From positions 186,001-250,000 of the forward strand of contig NZ_JACKTY010000030.1 of the NCBI RefSeq assembly GCF_025822605.1: a stretch of DNA of 64,000 nt, in the 5' to 3' direction. The notes beneath the pieces were generated by a model. That model was not told the DNA's origin. It saw nothing but the letters and a program-made list of their open reading frames with translations, and searched no databases. The stretch is from Mycolicibacterium komossense (lineage in GTDB: Bacteria > Actinomycetota > Actinomycetes > Mycobacteriales > Mycobacteriaceae). Shown here one piece after another: positions 1 through 7,733 of the stretch. Position numbers and translations under genes: made by a program. The first letter of the stretch is position 1. Each line of letters opens with the position of its first letter.

Positions 1-42
1 CAGTGCCGGTGCCCGCTGAACCGTCTCTTCGGATGCGGTCAT
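1..42 (-). CDS. 5' end of an unidentified gene (runs off the window)
   Basis: An ATG at 42-40 on the minus strand opens a frame reading MTASEETVQRAPAL up to the window edge. An AAGGAGGG ribosome binding site lies about 7 bases upstream, which is strong for this genome. Only 14 codons are visible, so no function can be assigned. At this place in M. tuberculosis the neighbour of the M23 peptidase gene is uvrD1, but that gene points the other way, so this is probably a different gene. Confidence 0.45.
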   Translation of the reverse strand, partial: MTASEETVQRAPAL

Positions 43-247
43 CGCGCCCTCCTTCTCAACCGACCGGATACGTACTAACGTCCGAGACAGCGTAACGGCA
101 GCGTGCTGACCCCTCAGGCGGATTCGAACCCGCGTCGCTGCCCGTGGATTTCTTCGATAGCCAAGGGGGAGAGCATGTTTCGACACCTCGTGAAAGGAAT
201 CCCATCCCAGGCGGTGGCGCATTGTTCACCACTCGTTTGCCTGGGCG

Positions 248-901
248 TCAGCGGTGCTGGACCCAGCGTTTCGTCGACGGTTGCAGGGCCAGTGCCGCGC
301 TGATGACGGGTAGCACCGGGATGGTGTAGACGATCCACGGAATTTTCGCCCCGGCGATGAACACTCCGGTGAACGCCAGCAGCGCCACCACGGCACCGAG
401 CGCGATCAGGAAGCGACCGATCTGGCGACCCAGCAGCAGGAGGATCACCCCGGCCGTTGTACTGGCTGCGAAGACTAGCGCGAGGAATCCGACTGCAGCG
501 CAAAACAATCGGTCGGTGTCCCACCAGCCGGTCAGGAGATCGGTCGCGACCACCGACGTCGCCCAGCCACTGAGGATGGCCACCACGCAGGCCGAGATCG
601 CCGTGGTGGCAGACGGTCGGATCCCCGAGTGGGTGCCGGGTACCTGGACCGGCTTGGCGCGGGGCAACAGACTGGTGGGGGGTTCGTCATTCGCGGTGGA
701 CATCTGAGCGACGGTGGGGATGTGCGTGGTGCGGGCAGTGTCCGGCACGATTGGCATGGCCCCGGTCGGTGCGCGACGGATGATTCCGGTCCGGGTGTCG
801 CCGGCGGTAGGAGCAGCGGGTGTGGCGATGGGCCCGGTGGGGTTGCGACGAATGATGCGCGTCGGCTCGTCGGGTCGCTCGGGGGACCCTTCTTCGCTCA
901 A
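248..901 (-). CDS. Conserved hypothetical membrane protein with Pro/Thr-rich N-terminus
   Basis: 217 codons starting at TTG 901, four bases after the stop of the upstream M23 peptidase gene, so the two are probably co-translated. Residues 1-95 are polar, rich in Pro, Thr and Arg, and contain a repeated IIRR(N/A)PTG motif, which suggests a disordered cytoplasmic arm. From about residue 98 onward there are four hydrophobic segments (SACVVAILSGWATSVV, LFCAAVGFLALVFAAS, FLIALGAVVALLAFTGVF and a last one near IPVLPVISAALAL). No enzymatic motif is seen. Pairing with a cell-wall endopeptidase suggests an envelope role, which is inference only. Confidence 0.7.
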   Translation of the reverse strand: MSEEGSPERPDEPTRIIRRNPTGPIATPAAPTAGDTRTGIIRRAPTGAMPIVPDTARTTHIPTVAQMSTANDEPPTSLLPRAKPVQVPGTHSGIRPSATTAISACVVAILSGWATSVVATDLLTGWWDTDRLFCAAVGFLALVFAASTTAGVILLLLGRQIGRFLIALGAVVALLAFTGVFIAGAKIPWIVYTIPVLPVISAALALQPSTKRWVQHR

Positions 902-905
902 AGGC

Positions 906-1883
906 TCAGGGTTCGTACGCGCCGACGGTGATACCGCGCTGAGCGAGCCACGGAACGGGGTCGATGCGGTCAGTTCCGTTGAGTAGAACCTCGAAATGGC
1001 AGTGCGGGCCGGTGGAGTTGCCGCGGTTACCGATGGTGGCGATCTCGTCGCCGGCCATCACGCGCTGGCCGACGCTCACCAGCCAGGTGTTGACATGGCC
1101 GTACAGAGTGACGGTGCCGTCGTTGGCACGGACCTTGACCCAGGCGCCGTAGCCGGCGGTCGGGCCCACATCGGTGACGACCCCGTCGGTGGCGGCAACG
1201 ATCGGGGTGCCGATCGCGTTGGCGAGGTCGATGCCGCCGTGCAGTGCGCCCCAGCGGTAACCGAAGCCCGAGGTGTAGATGCCCTGCGTGGGCTTGACGA
1301 ACAACGGCCGCTGCAGGCGGGCTTCGCGCTCGGCACGCTCCTGCGCGAAGGCCGAGGCGTTGGCGATCTCTTCGGAATGCACGCTGGCGTTGGCGACCGA
1401 GCTGACTGCGACGACCTGCATGCCTTGGGACGTGCCCGTGATGGCGCCGGTGTTGAGAGCGGTCTGGCCGGCCGCCAGCACCGTCTGTGCCGAAGCGGTG
1501 TCGGACGGGTTGATGGCCGAGTGCGCGGCGGCGGCCGCGGCCCCTGCGGCCATCGCAGCGATGAGTACGCGGCCTTTCAGTGCGCCAGAGTTCGTCGGCT
1601 TGCGGTGCGCGGCGACGCGCGGGATGACGTCGGTGATATCCGGGTCATAGACGCAGTCGATATCGGTGCGGCGCATCAGGGTGAAGGGCGTGAGGTCGTC
1701 GACGTCGTGCAAATCGTCCAGTTCGGGCGCGCGCAGCACCGCCGTCTCGCCGTCGAAGGCACCGTCGCGGAAATCGAAGTCGTCGAGACTGCCGAACTCA
1801 TTGAACGGAATGATGTCGGTGACTTCATTGCGGTCCAGGTCACGACCCTGATCGAGCCATCGGTTGCGCGCATTTTTCGACAC
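906..1883 (-). CDS. M23-family peptidoglycan endopeptidase (Rv0950c-like)
   Basis: Probable zinc metallo-endopeptidase of the LytM/M23 type, acting on peptidoglycan cross-links outside the membrane. The C-terminal domain has the H-x(3)-D zinc motif (LHGGIDLAN) and the HxH motif (GPHCHFEV), so the catalytic ligands are present. The N-terminal third is acidic and cytoplasmic-looking and is followed by one Ala-rich membrane segment (VLIAAMAAGAAAAAAHSAI), which implies a type II membrane anchor. The frame is open to 2060. I chose GTG 1883 because it gives 325 residues, close to the roughly 332 of the tuberculosis orthologue, and starts with the conserved NARNRWLDQGRDLDRNEVTD region. The Shine-Dalgarno match is poor, so the start is uncertain. 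Confidence 0.85.
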   Translation of the reverse strand: MSKNARNRWLDQGRDLDRNEVTDIIPFNEFGSLDDFDFRDGAFDGETAVLRAPELDDLHDVDDLTPFTLMRRTDIDCVYDPDITDVIPRVAAHRKPTNSGALKGRVLIAAMAAGAAAAAAHSAINPSDTASAQTVLAAGQTALNTGAITGTSQGMQVVAVSSVANASVHSEEIANASAFAQERAEREARLQRPLFVKPTQGIYTSGFGYRWGALHGGIDLANAIGTPIVAATDGVVTDVGPTAGYGAWVKVRANDGTVTLYGHVNTWLVSVGQRVMAGDEIATIGNRGNSTGPHCHFEVLLNGTDRIDPVPWLAQRGITVGAYEP

Positions 1884-2026
1884 CCCTGCAGAAGGCGATG
1901 GAGTCGAACGATGCTGCGGCAACCTGGAATGTCCCTCTAGTCGTGACCAAAGCGTTATCTCGGACCAGGAGACGTTAACCAAACTCCAATGAAGGTGGCA
2001 AGCCGTAACGGTATTCCACCGTCGAT

Positions 2027-2042
2027 TGTGATTTGTATCACT
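2027..2042. promoter_or_regulatory. CRP-type palindrome upstream of sucC
   Basis: TGTGA-TTTGTA-TCACT matches the mycobacterial cAMP receptor protein consensus TGTGA-N6-TCACA at 9 of 10 fixed positions. It lies in the roughly 295-bp divergent region between the M23 peptidase gene and sucC, about 137 bp before the sucC start. Binding is inferred from the motif alone. Confidence 0.5.
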
Positions 2043-2156
2043 ATGGCGGCGCCGTGACATATACCACTTCGGTGGTGGGCGGTGCGATTGCCACGCACTG
2101 GCCTAGATACAGTGCCCAACGGGCGACTTCCCTCAATCCACATGACCCAGTCAACG

Positions 2157-2171
2157 CAGACAGACAGACAG
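2157..2171 (+). repeat. CAGA tetranucleotide tract at the sucC leader
   Basis: The bases are CAGACAGACAGACAG, 3.75 copies of CAGA, ending 7 bases before the sucC ATG at 2179. The tract occupies the place where a Shine-Dalgarno sequence would be, and no GGAGG-like sequence is present. A change in copy number would alter leader spacing rather than reading frame. Confidence 0.7.
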
Positions 2172-2178
2172 TGAGCAC

Positions 2179-3342
2179 ATGGATCTTTTCGAGTATCAGG
2201 CGAAGGAGCTGTTCGCCAAGCACAACGTCCCGACCACACCCGGCCGAGTCACCGACACGGCCGAAGGCGCCAAGGCGATCGCCGAAGAAATCGGCAAGCC
2301 CGTCATGGTCAAGGCCCAGGTCAAGGTGGGTGGACGCGGCAAAGCCGGTGGCGTGAAATTCGCCGCCACCCCCGACGACGCCTTCACCCACGCACAGAAC
2401 ATCCTCGGCCTCGACATCAAGGGTCACGTGGTCAAGAAGTTGCTGGTCGCAGAAGCCAGTGACATTGCGGAGGAGTACTACATCTCCTTCCTGCTCGACC
2501 GCTCCAACCGCACGTACCTCGCGATGTGCTCGGTCGAGGGTGGCATGGAGATCGAAGAGGTCGCCGCCACCAAGCCCGAGCGCCTGGCCAAGGTGCCCGT
2601 CGACGCCGTCAAGGGTGTCGATCTGGCCTTCGCGCGCTCGATCGCCGAGCAGGGCCATCTGCCCGCCGAGGTCCTCGACGCCGCCGCCGTCACCATTCAG
2701 AAGCTGTGGGAGGTCTTCGTCGGCGAGGACGCCACCCTGGTCGAGGTGAACCCGCTCGTCCGTACCCCGGACGACCAGATCCTGGCGCTCGACGGCAAGG
2801 TCACTCTCGACGCCAACGCCGATTTCCGGCAGCCCGGCCATGCCGAGTTCGAGGACAGGGACGCCACGGATCCGCTGGAGCTCAAGGCCAAGGAGAACGA
2901 CCTCAACTACGTCAAGCTCGACGGCGAGGTCGGCATCATCGGTAACGGCGCGGGCCTGGTCATGTCGACGCTGGACGTGGTGGCCTACGCCGGTGAGAAG
3001 CACGGTGGCGTCAAGCCCGCCAACTTCCTCGACATCGGTGGTGGCGCCTCGGCTGAGGTGATGGCCAACGGTCTCGACGTCATCCTCGGCGACAGCCAGG
3101 TCAAGAGCGTCTTCGTCAACGTCTTCGGTGGCATCACCGCGTGCGACGCAGTCGCCAACGGCATCGTCGGCGCACTGGAGAAGCTCGGCGCCGAGGCGAA
3201 CAAGCCGCTCGTCGTCCGTCTGGACGGCAACAACGTCGAAGAGGGCCGCGCGATTCTCGCCAAGGCCAACCATCCCCTGGTGATCCAGGCCGAGACCATG
3301 GACGCCGGCGCCGACAAGGCCGCCGAGCTGGCCAACAAGTAA
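2179..3342 (+). CDS. sucC: Succinyl-CoA synthetase beta subunit
   Basis: 387 residues, the family length. It forms the nucleotide-binding subunit that, with SucD, converts succinyl-CoA to succinate with formation of ATP or GTP in the TCA cycle. Visible features are the N-terminal ATP-grasp domain (starting MDLFEYQAKELFAKH), a glycine-rich loop VGGRGKAGGVKF, the metal-binding region EVNPLV with a following LDGKVTLD, and the C-terminal ligase domain with ANFLDIGGGA and VFGGITACDAVA. The sucD start lies 20 bases after the stop, an operon. A CRP-type palindrome and a CAGA tract precede the gene. Confidence 0.98.
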   Translation: MDLFEYQAKELFAKHNVPTTPGRVTDTAEGAKAIAEEIGKPVMVKAQVKVGGRGKAGGVKFAATPDDAFTHAQNILGLDIKGHVVKKLLVAEASDIAEEYYISFLLDRSNRTYLAMCSVEGGMEIEEVAATKPERLAKVPVDAVKGVDLAFARSIAEQGHLPAEVLDAAAVTIQKLWEVFVGEDATLVEVNPLVRTPDDQILALDGKVTLDANADFRQPGHAEFEDRDATDPLELKAKENDLNYVKLDGEVGIIGNGAGLVMSTLDVVAYAGEKHGGVKPANFLDIGGGASAEVMANGLDVILGDSQVKSVFVNVFGGITACDAVANGIVGALEKLGAEANKPLVVRLDGNNVEEGRAILAKANHPLVIQAETMDAGADKAAELANK

Positions 3343-3362
3343 GGGCGAAAGGTCTATCTGCC

Positions 3363-4265
3363 GTGTCTATTTTTCTGAACAAGGATTCCAAGGTCATCGT
3401 CCAGGGCATCACCGGCGGCGAGGGCACCAAGCACACCGCACTGATGCTCAAGGCCGGTACGCAGGTCGTCGGCGGCGTGAACGCGCGCAAAGCCGGCACC
3501 ACCGTCGCCCACAAAGATAAAGAGGGCAACGACGTCGAGCTCCCGGTGTTCGGCAGCGTCGCCGAAGCGATCAAGGAGACCGGCGCGGACGTGTCGATCG
3601 CCTTCGTGCCGCCGGCGTTCTCGAAGGACGCCATCATCGAGGCCATCGACGCCGAGATCCCACTGCTGGTCGTCATCACCGAGGGCATCCCGGTGCAGGA
3701 CAGCGCGTATGCGTGGGCCTACAACGTTGACAAGGGCGAGAAGACCCGGATCATCGGGCCGAACTGTCCTGGCATCATCACCCCCGGCGAGTCGCTGGTC
3801 GGCATCACGCCGAACAACATCACCGGCAAGGGCCCGATCGGGCTGGTGTCCAAGTCCGGCACGCTGACCTACCAGATGATGTACGAGCTGCGCGATCTCG
3901 GCTTCTCGACAGCCATCGGCATCGGCGGCGACCCGGTCATCGGCACCACCCACATCGACGCCATCGAGGCGTTCGAGAAGGACCCCGAGACCAAGCTGAT
4001 CGTGATGATCGGTGAGATCGGTGGCGACGCCGAAGAGAAGGCCGCCGCCTACATCAAGGCCAACGTGTCCAAGCCGGTCGTCGGCTACGTCGCCGGCTTC
4101 ACCGCACCTGAGGGCAAGACGATGGGCCACGCCGGCGCCATCGTGTCCGACGGCGCCGGCACCGCGGCGGGCAAACAGGAGGCTCTCGAGGCTGCTGGTG
4201 TGAAGGTCGGCAAGACGCCGTCCGAGACCGCAGCCAAGGCACGCGAGCTGCTGAAGTCCCTTTAG
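3363..4265 (+). CDS. sucD: Succinyl-CoA synthetase alpha subunit
   Basis: 300 residues from GTG 3363 (VSIFLNKDSKVIVQGITGGE). The frame is open further upstream, but the conserved N-terminus and its 20-bp distance from the sucC stop fix the start. It carries the CoA-binding Rossmann domain (QGITGGEGTKHT), the GPNCPGIITPGES segment and the phosphohistidine loop TMGHAGAIVSDGAG, whose His is the transiently phosphorylated residue. It works with SucC in the TCA cycle. A strong terminator hairpin follows 13 bases after the stop, closing a two-gene operon. Confidence 0.97.
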   Translation: MSIFLNKDSKVIVQGITGGEGTKHTALMLKAGTQVVGGVNARKAGTTVAHKDKEGNDVELPVFGSVAEAIKETGADVSIAFVPPAFSKDAIIEAIDAEIPLLVVITEGIPVQDSAYAWAYNVDKGEKTRIIGPNCPGIITPGESLVGITPNNITGKGPIGLVSKSGTLTYQMMYELRDLGFSTAIGIGGDPVIGTTHIDAIEAFEKDPETKLIVMIGEIGGDAEEKAAAYIKANVSKPVVGYVAGFTAPEGKTMGHAGAIVSDGAGTAAGKQEALEAAGVKVGKTPSETAAKARELLKSL

Positions 4266-4278
4266 CGCGAGCAGACAC

Positions 4279-4313
4279 AAAGTCCCCCATTTCCTCTCGA
4301 AATGGGGGACTTT
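4279..4313 (+). terminator. Rho-independent terminator of sucCD
   Basis: A perfect 14-bp stem, AAAGTCCCCCATTT pairing with AAATGGGGGACTTT, encloses a 7-base loop and is followed by TTTTC. It lies directly after sucD. Confidence 0.9.
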
Positions 4314-4414
4314 TCTGTCTGGTCGCTAGACGGAGTTCGCTGGGCGGAGTCCTGCAGCGCCATCAACCCACCGATGGCGCCGATCACGGCTGCCAACTAC
4401 TCGATTGGCAAAAC

Positions 4415-4428
4415 AGGAACACGTTCTA
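4415..4428. promoter_or_regulatory. KstR-type operator before the thiolase-like gene
   Basis: AGGAACACGTTCTA fits the KstR motif TNNAACNNGTTNNA except for the first base. It lies 40 bp upstream of the ATG at 4468. The same core, GGAACACGTTCTA, recurs in opposite orientation at 7629-7642. KstR is the repressor of cholesterol-catabolism genes in actinobacteria; binding here is inferred. Confidence 0.65.
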
Positions 4429-4467
4429 TTAGCGTAACGAATTAACACTTGCCAGGAGGTCTGTCCC

Positions 4468-6003
4468 ATGCCCGTTGACCCGCGCACCCCGGTGATCGTC
4501 GGCGTCGGCCAGTTCACCGAACGCATCGACGATCCGGACTACCGCGGGATGTCGGCGGTCGAGCTGGCCACCGAGGGTGTCCGTGCCGCGCTGCTCGACA
4601 CCGGTGCCGACGTGACAGCGGTGGCTCAGGCGATCGAGGTGTTCGCCGGACTGCGGCAGTTCGAGATCTGCACGCCCTTCAACACTCCGTCGCTCGGTGC
4701 GTCGGACAACTACGTGCGCTCGGTCGCGCAGCGCGTCGGCGCCGACCCCGCCCGCGCGGTGCTCGAACCCATCGGAGGCAATGGCCCGCAGAAGCTGGTC
4801 ACCGAGTTCGCCGGGGCCATCGCCGCGGGTGACATCGAGGTAGCACTGATTCTCGGATCAGAACCCGGCTCCACGGCAAAGTATTTCGCGACCCGTGACG
4901 ACAAGCCCGATTTCACCGAACACGTCGGCGGGCAGCTCGACGACCGCGGGTACGGGTTCGAGCAGTATATGAGCGAGTACACCGCGAACCACGGCCTGAC
5001 CGGGGCGCCGGTGCAGTACGGGCTGCTGGACAACGCCCGTCGCGGGCGCCTCGGCCTGACTGTCGACGAGTACCGGCTCGCGATGGCCGAGCTTTTCGCA
5101 CCGTTCTCCAAAGTTGCTGCCAAGAACCCGTTTTCGTCGTCTCCGGTGGAACGTTCGGTTGACGAGCTGATCACGGTCACCGACGAGAACCGGATGATCT
5201 GCGACCCGTACCCGCGGTTGATGGTCGCCCGCGACACGGTGAATCAGGGTGCGGGCGTGCTGGTGATGTCGGTCGCGGCCGCCCGTCGTCTCGGGGCGGC
5301 CGAGGAGAAGTGGGTGTACCTGCACGGCCACGCCGACCAGACCGAGCAGGGCCTACTTGACCGGGAAGACGTCAGCGTCAGCTACTCCGCGAAACAGGCT
5401 GTGGCCGAAGCTCTTCGGGTGGCCGGGGTCGGCATCGACGATATCGCGACGTTCGACCTGTACAGCTGCTTTCCGTTTCCCGTCTTCGCCGTGTGCGACG
5501 ACTTCGGGCTGGCCGCCGATGATCCGCGCGGGCTCACACTCACCGGCGGGTTGCCGTATTTCGGTGGTCCCGGCAACAGTTACTCGCTGCATGGCATCGC
5601 CGAGACCGTCGCGCAAGCGCGGGACAAACCAGGGACATTCGGTCTGGTCGGCGCCAACGGTGGCGTCATGAGCAAATACTCGGTGGGGGTGTACTCGACG
5701 ACCCCCGCTGACTGGGTCGCCGACCGCAGCAAGGCGCTGCAGCAGGACATCGCCGCGCTCCCGAAGGTCCCGGTCACCCGTAATGCCAACGGTCCCGGCG
5801 TCATTGAGACGTATTCGGTGCGCTACGACTGGTCGGAGGTCACCGGCATCATCATCGGCAGATTGGCCGCCGACGACAGCCGATTCATGGCGATCACCAC
5901 CGACTACGAACTGCTGGCGCTGATGACCGGCGGAGATCCCCTGGGTGCGAAGATCACCGTCGCGGCCGGCGACGATGGGATCAACCGCGCCGTTCTGACG
6001 TAG
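4468..6003 (+). CDS. Thiolase-like protein lacking the nucleophilic cysteine
   Basis: 511 residues with a good AGGAGGT ribosome binding site. It shows the thiolase-superfamily layout of the SCP2-thiolase/acetyltransferase-like type: N-terminal PVIVGVGQFTERI, a C-terminal half with the GGLPYFGGPGNSYSLHG loop (His retained) and ANGGVMSKYSVGVYS. Where thiolases have their acylated Cys (consensus N-x-x-C-A-S-G), this protein reads I102-G103-G104-N105-G106, so the nucleophile is missing. The extra 80-100 C-terminal residues resemble the appended beta domain of these proteins. A KstR-type box lies just upstream, so a role in sterol or lipid metabolism is likely, but a classical thiolase reaction is not. 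Confidence 0.85.
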   Translation: MPVDPRTPVIVGVGQFTERIDDPDYRGMSAVELATEGVRAALLDTGADVTAVAQAIEVFAGLRQFEICTPFNTPSLGASDNYVRSVAQRVGADPARAVLEPIGGNGPQKLVTEFAGAIAAGDIEVALILGSEPGSTAKYFATRDDKPDFTEHVGGQLDDRGYGFEQYMSEYTANHGLTGAPVQYGLLDNARRGRLGLTVDEYRLAMAELFAPFSKVAAKNPFSSSPVERSVDELITVTDENRMICDPYPRLMVARDTVNQGAGVLVMSVAAARRLGAAEEKWVYLHGHADQTEQGLLDREDVSVSYSAKQAVAEALRVAGVGIDDIATFDLYSCFPFPVFAVCDDFGLAADDPRGLTLTGGLPYFGGPGNSYSLHGIAETVAQARDKPGTFGLVGANGGVMSKYSVGVYSTTPADWVADRSKALQQDIAALPKVPVTRNANGPGVIETYSVRYDWSEVTGIIIGRLAADDSRFMAITTDYELLALMTGGDPLGAKITVAAGDDGINRAVLT

Positions 6004-6748
6004 GCGCGCAGCTCAGGGCGAGCGCATTGTTGGTTGCGCTGACCCCGCCGTCGCCTAGCAGGGTCTTCAGTCGTTTGCGCAACGCGGCCTGAGTCTCGGG
6101 TTCGAGGATGATGTGGTTGGAGTGGGTGAAGACCAGGTTCAACCAGTCGTCTGTCTCGTAGTGCAGATTCTCGCTGGCCTCGATGCGTTCGACCGCGAAA
6201 TCCGAGGTCTGCAGCAGCGTCTGCAGTGCGGTTTCGGCGTTGCTCGCGGAGTTCGCGGCCGGTGTGGTGGCGCTGTAGTCGGCGGAGATGCGTTCCATCT
6301 CCTGACGTAACGGCTCGGCTGGCCTGATGCGGTTCCACATCAGCACCAGCCGGCCACCGGGGTTGAGTAGCGTCGCGAGCTTGGGCAGCGCCACCTCCGG
6401 GTCCACCCAGTGAAACGACTGGCCGAAGGTAATCAGGTCGAACGTGCGCTCACTGGCCTGCCAGTCCTCGAATATGCTGCGCTCGAACGGAATTCCCTTT
6501 GCGCTGCCCACGGCCGCCATCTGCTCGTCTGGTTCGACTGCGAGGACCTCGGCTCCGGCGGCGGCCAACTGCGCCGACAGGATTCCGGTGCCTGCTCCCA
6601 CATCGAGAACGCGTAAGCCGGGGCGGGTCACCAGTCGGGAGATCAGCGGCTGTGGATACTGCGGGCGGTAGCGGTCGTAATTCTCGGCGACCGAACCGAA
6701 GGACTCGGCGCGGCGGCGATCGGTGAAGACTCGGTTCAGTTCTGGCAT
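5981..6748 (-). CDS. SAM-dependent class I methyltransferase
   Basis: 255 residues. Motif I (LRVLDVGAGTGILSAQL), the acidic end of beta-2 (VLAVEPDEQM), motif LITFGQSFHWVD and the post-motif LNPGGRLVLMWNR identify a class I Rossmann methyltransferase of the Methyltransf_11 type. The N-terminus AESFGSVAENYDRYRPQYP is characteristic of small-molecule methyltransferases of this group. The substrate cannot be told. Its 3' end overlaps the convergent thiolase-like gene by 23 bp. Confidence 0.85.
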   Translation of the reverse strand: MPELNRVFTDRRRAESFGSVAENYDRYRPQYPQPLISRLVTRPGLRVLDVGAGTGILSAQLAAAGAEVLAVEPDEQMAAVGSAKGIPFERSIFEDWQASERTFDLITFGQSFHWVDPEVALPKLATLLNPGGRLVLMWNRIRPAEPLRQEMERISADYSATTPAANSASNAETALQTLLQTSDFAVERIEASENLHYETDDWLNLVFTHSNHIILEPETQAALRKRLKTLLGDGGVSATNNALALSCAPTSERRG

Positions 6749-6770
6749 GCGCCCAGAATGCCCCGCGTTT

Positions 6771-7619
6771 CTAGACGAGCGCTGCGAGCTTGCCCGCCAA
6801 TCGCTCCACGTAGGCCGCCACTTCAGCTTCGGGCTTGTCCGGCAGACCGAACAGCACCTCGGTCACGCCCAGCTCGCGCCAGTGCGCCAGCTTCTCGGGA
6901 TCAGGCTTGAAGTCGAGTGCGACGATCTGCGGCGCACCATCGCGGCCGGCCGCGGCCCAGGTGTCCTGCAACAGCTTGACGGGATCGTCGATGTTGAAGT
7001 CGCGGGGCGTGGTGATCCAGCCGTCGGCACTGCGGGCGATCCACTTGAAGTTCTTCTCGTTGCCCGCCGCGCCGACCAGAACCGGGATATGAGCCTGCAC
7101 CGGTTTGGGGTAGGCCCAGCTCGGGCCGAACTTCACGAATTCGCCGTCGTATTCGGCTTCTTCCTCGGTCCACAGTGCCCGCATGGCCTCGAGGTATTCG
7201 CGAAGCATGGTGCGGCGACGGCCCGGCGGAACGTTGTGGTCGGCCAGTTCGTCGGTGTTCCAGCCGAATCCCACGCCGAGGCTGACCCGCCCCCCGGATA
7301 GATGGTCGAGGGTGGCAATGGATTTCGCCAACGTGATCGGGTCGTGCTCGACGGGTAACGCCACCGCCGTGGACAGCCGCACCTTGGTGGTGACCGCGCA
7401 TGCGGCGCCCAGCGAAACCCACGGATCCAGGGTTCGGGTATAGCGGTCGTCGGGCAGCGATTCGTCCCCGGTGGTCGGATGCGCGGCTTCGCGCTTGATC
7501 GGGATGTGGGTGTGCTCAGGTACGTAGAACGTGGTGAACCCATGGTCGTCGGCGAGCCTGGCCGCCGGCGCAGGGGCGATTCCACGGTCACTGGTGAAGA
7601 GCACGAGCCCGAAGTCCAT
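6771..7619 (-). CDS. LLM-class (F420-type) oxidoreductase, Rv0953c-like
   Basis: 282 residues from ATG 7619 (MDFGLVLFTSDRG). The frame is open much further upstream, but those codons are antisense to the next gene. The TIM-barrel signatures are LAKSIATLDHLSGGRVSLGVGFGWN, typical of luciferase-like monooxygenases that in mycobacteria usually bind coenzyme F420, and VLVGAAGNEKNFKWIARSADGW. M. tuberculosis Rv0953c has the same size and position beside sucCD. A perfect KstR-type box ends 10 bases before the start codon, so repression by KstR is likely. The substrate is unknown. Confidence 0.9.
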   Translation of the reverse strand: MDFGLVLFTSDRGIAPAPAARLADDHGFTTFYVPEHTHIPIKREAAHPTTGDESLPDDRYTRTLDPWVSLGAACAVTTKVRLSTAVALPVEHDPITLAKSIATLDHLSGGRVSLGVGFGWNTDELADHNVPPGRRRTMLREYLEAMRALWTEEEAEYDGEFVKFGPSWAYPKPVQAHIPVLVGAAGNEKNFKWIARSADGWITTPRDFNIDDPVKLLQDTWAAAGRDGAPQIVALDFKPDPEKLAHWRELGVTEVLFGLPDKPEAEVAAYVERLAGKLAALV

Positions 7620-7628
7620 AACCAGAAT

Positions 7629-7642
7629 TAGAACGTGTTCCA
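7629..7642. promoter_or_regulatory. KstR-type operator before the LLM oxidoreductase
   Basis: TAGAACGTGTTCCA matches every fixed position of the KstR motif TNNAACNNGTTNNA. It lies 10-23 bases upstream of the minus-strand start at 7619 and 92 bases upstream of the divergent gene at 7734, so it could serve either or both. Confidence 0.75.
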
Positions 7643-7733
7643 GTCTTGGGGGCAAGGCCGGGGTCCCCGACGAGCGAATTGGTGTGAGTTTAAGTAGTGA
7701 CCACCGCTGACTTCGCTGGTGGGATTGATCGTC

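Noticed and set aside
108..135. tRNA-like T-arm (GGTTCGAATCC on the minus strand)
   Set aside because: The T-stem has a G-G mismatch, and no acceptor or anticodon arm can be folded upstream. It may be chance or a worn att-site remnant.
2041..3273. 410-codon minus-strand frame opposite sucC
   Set aside because: Shadow of sucC: the GC-rich third positions of sucC create open antisense frames, and no protein motif is present.
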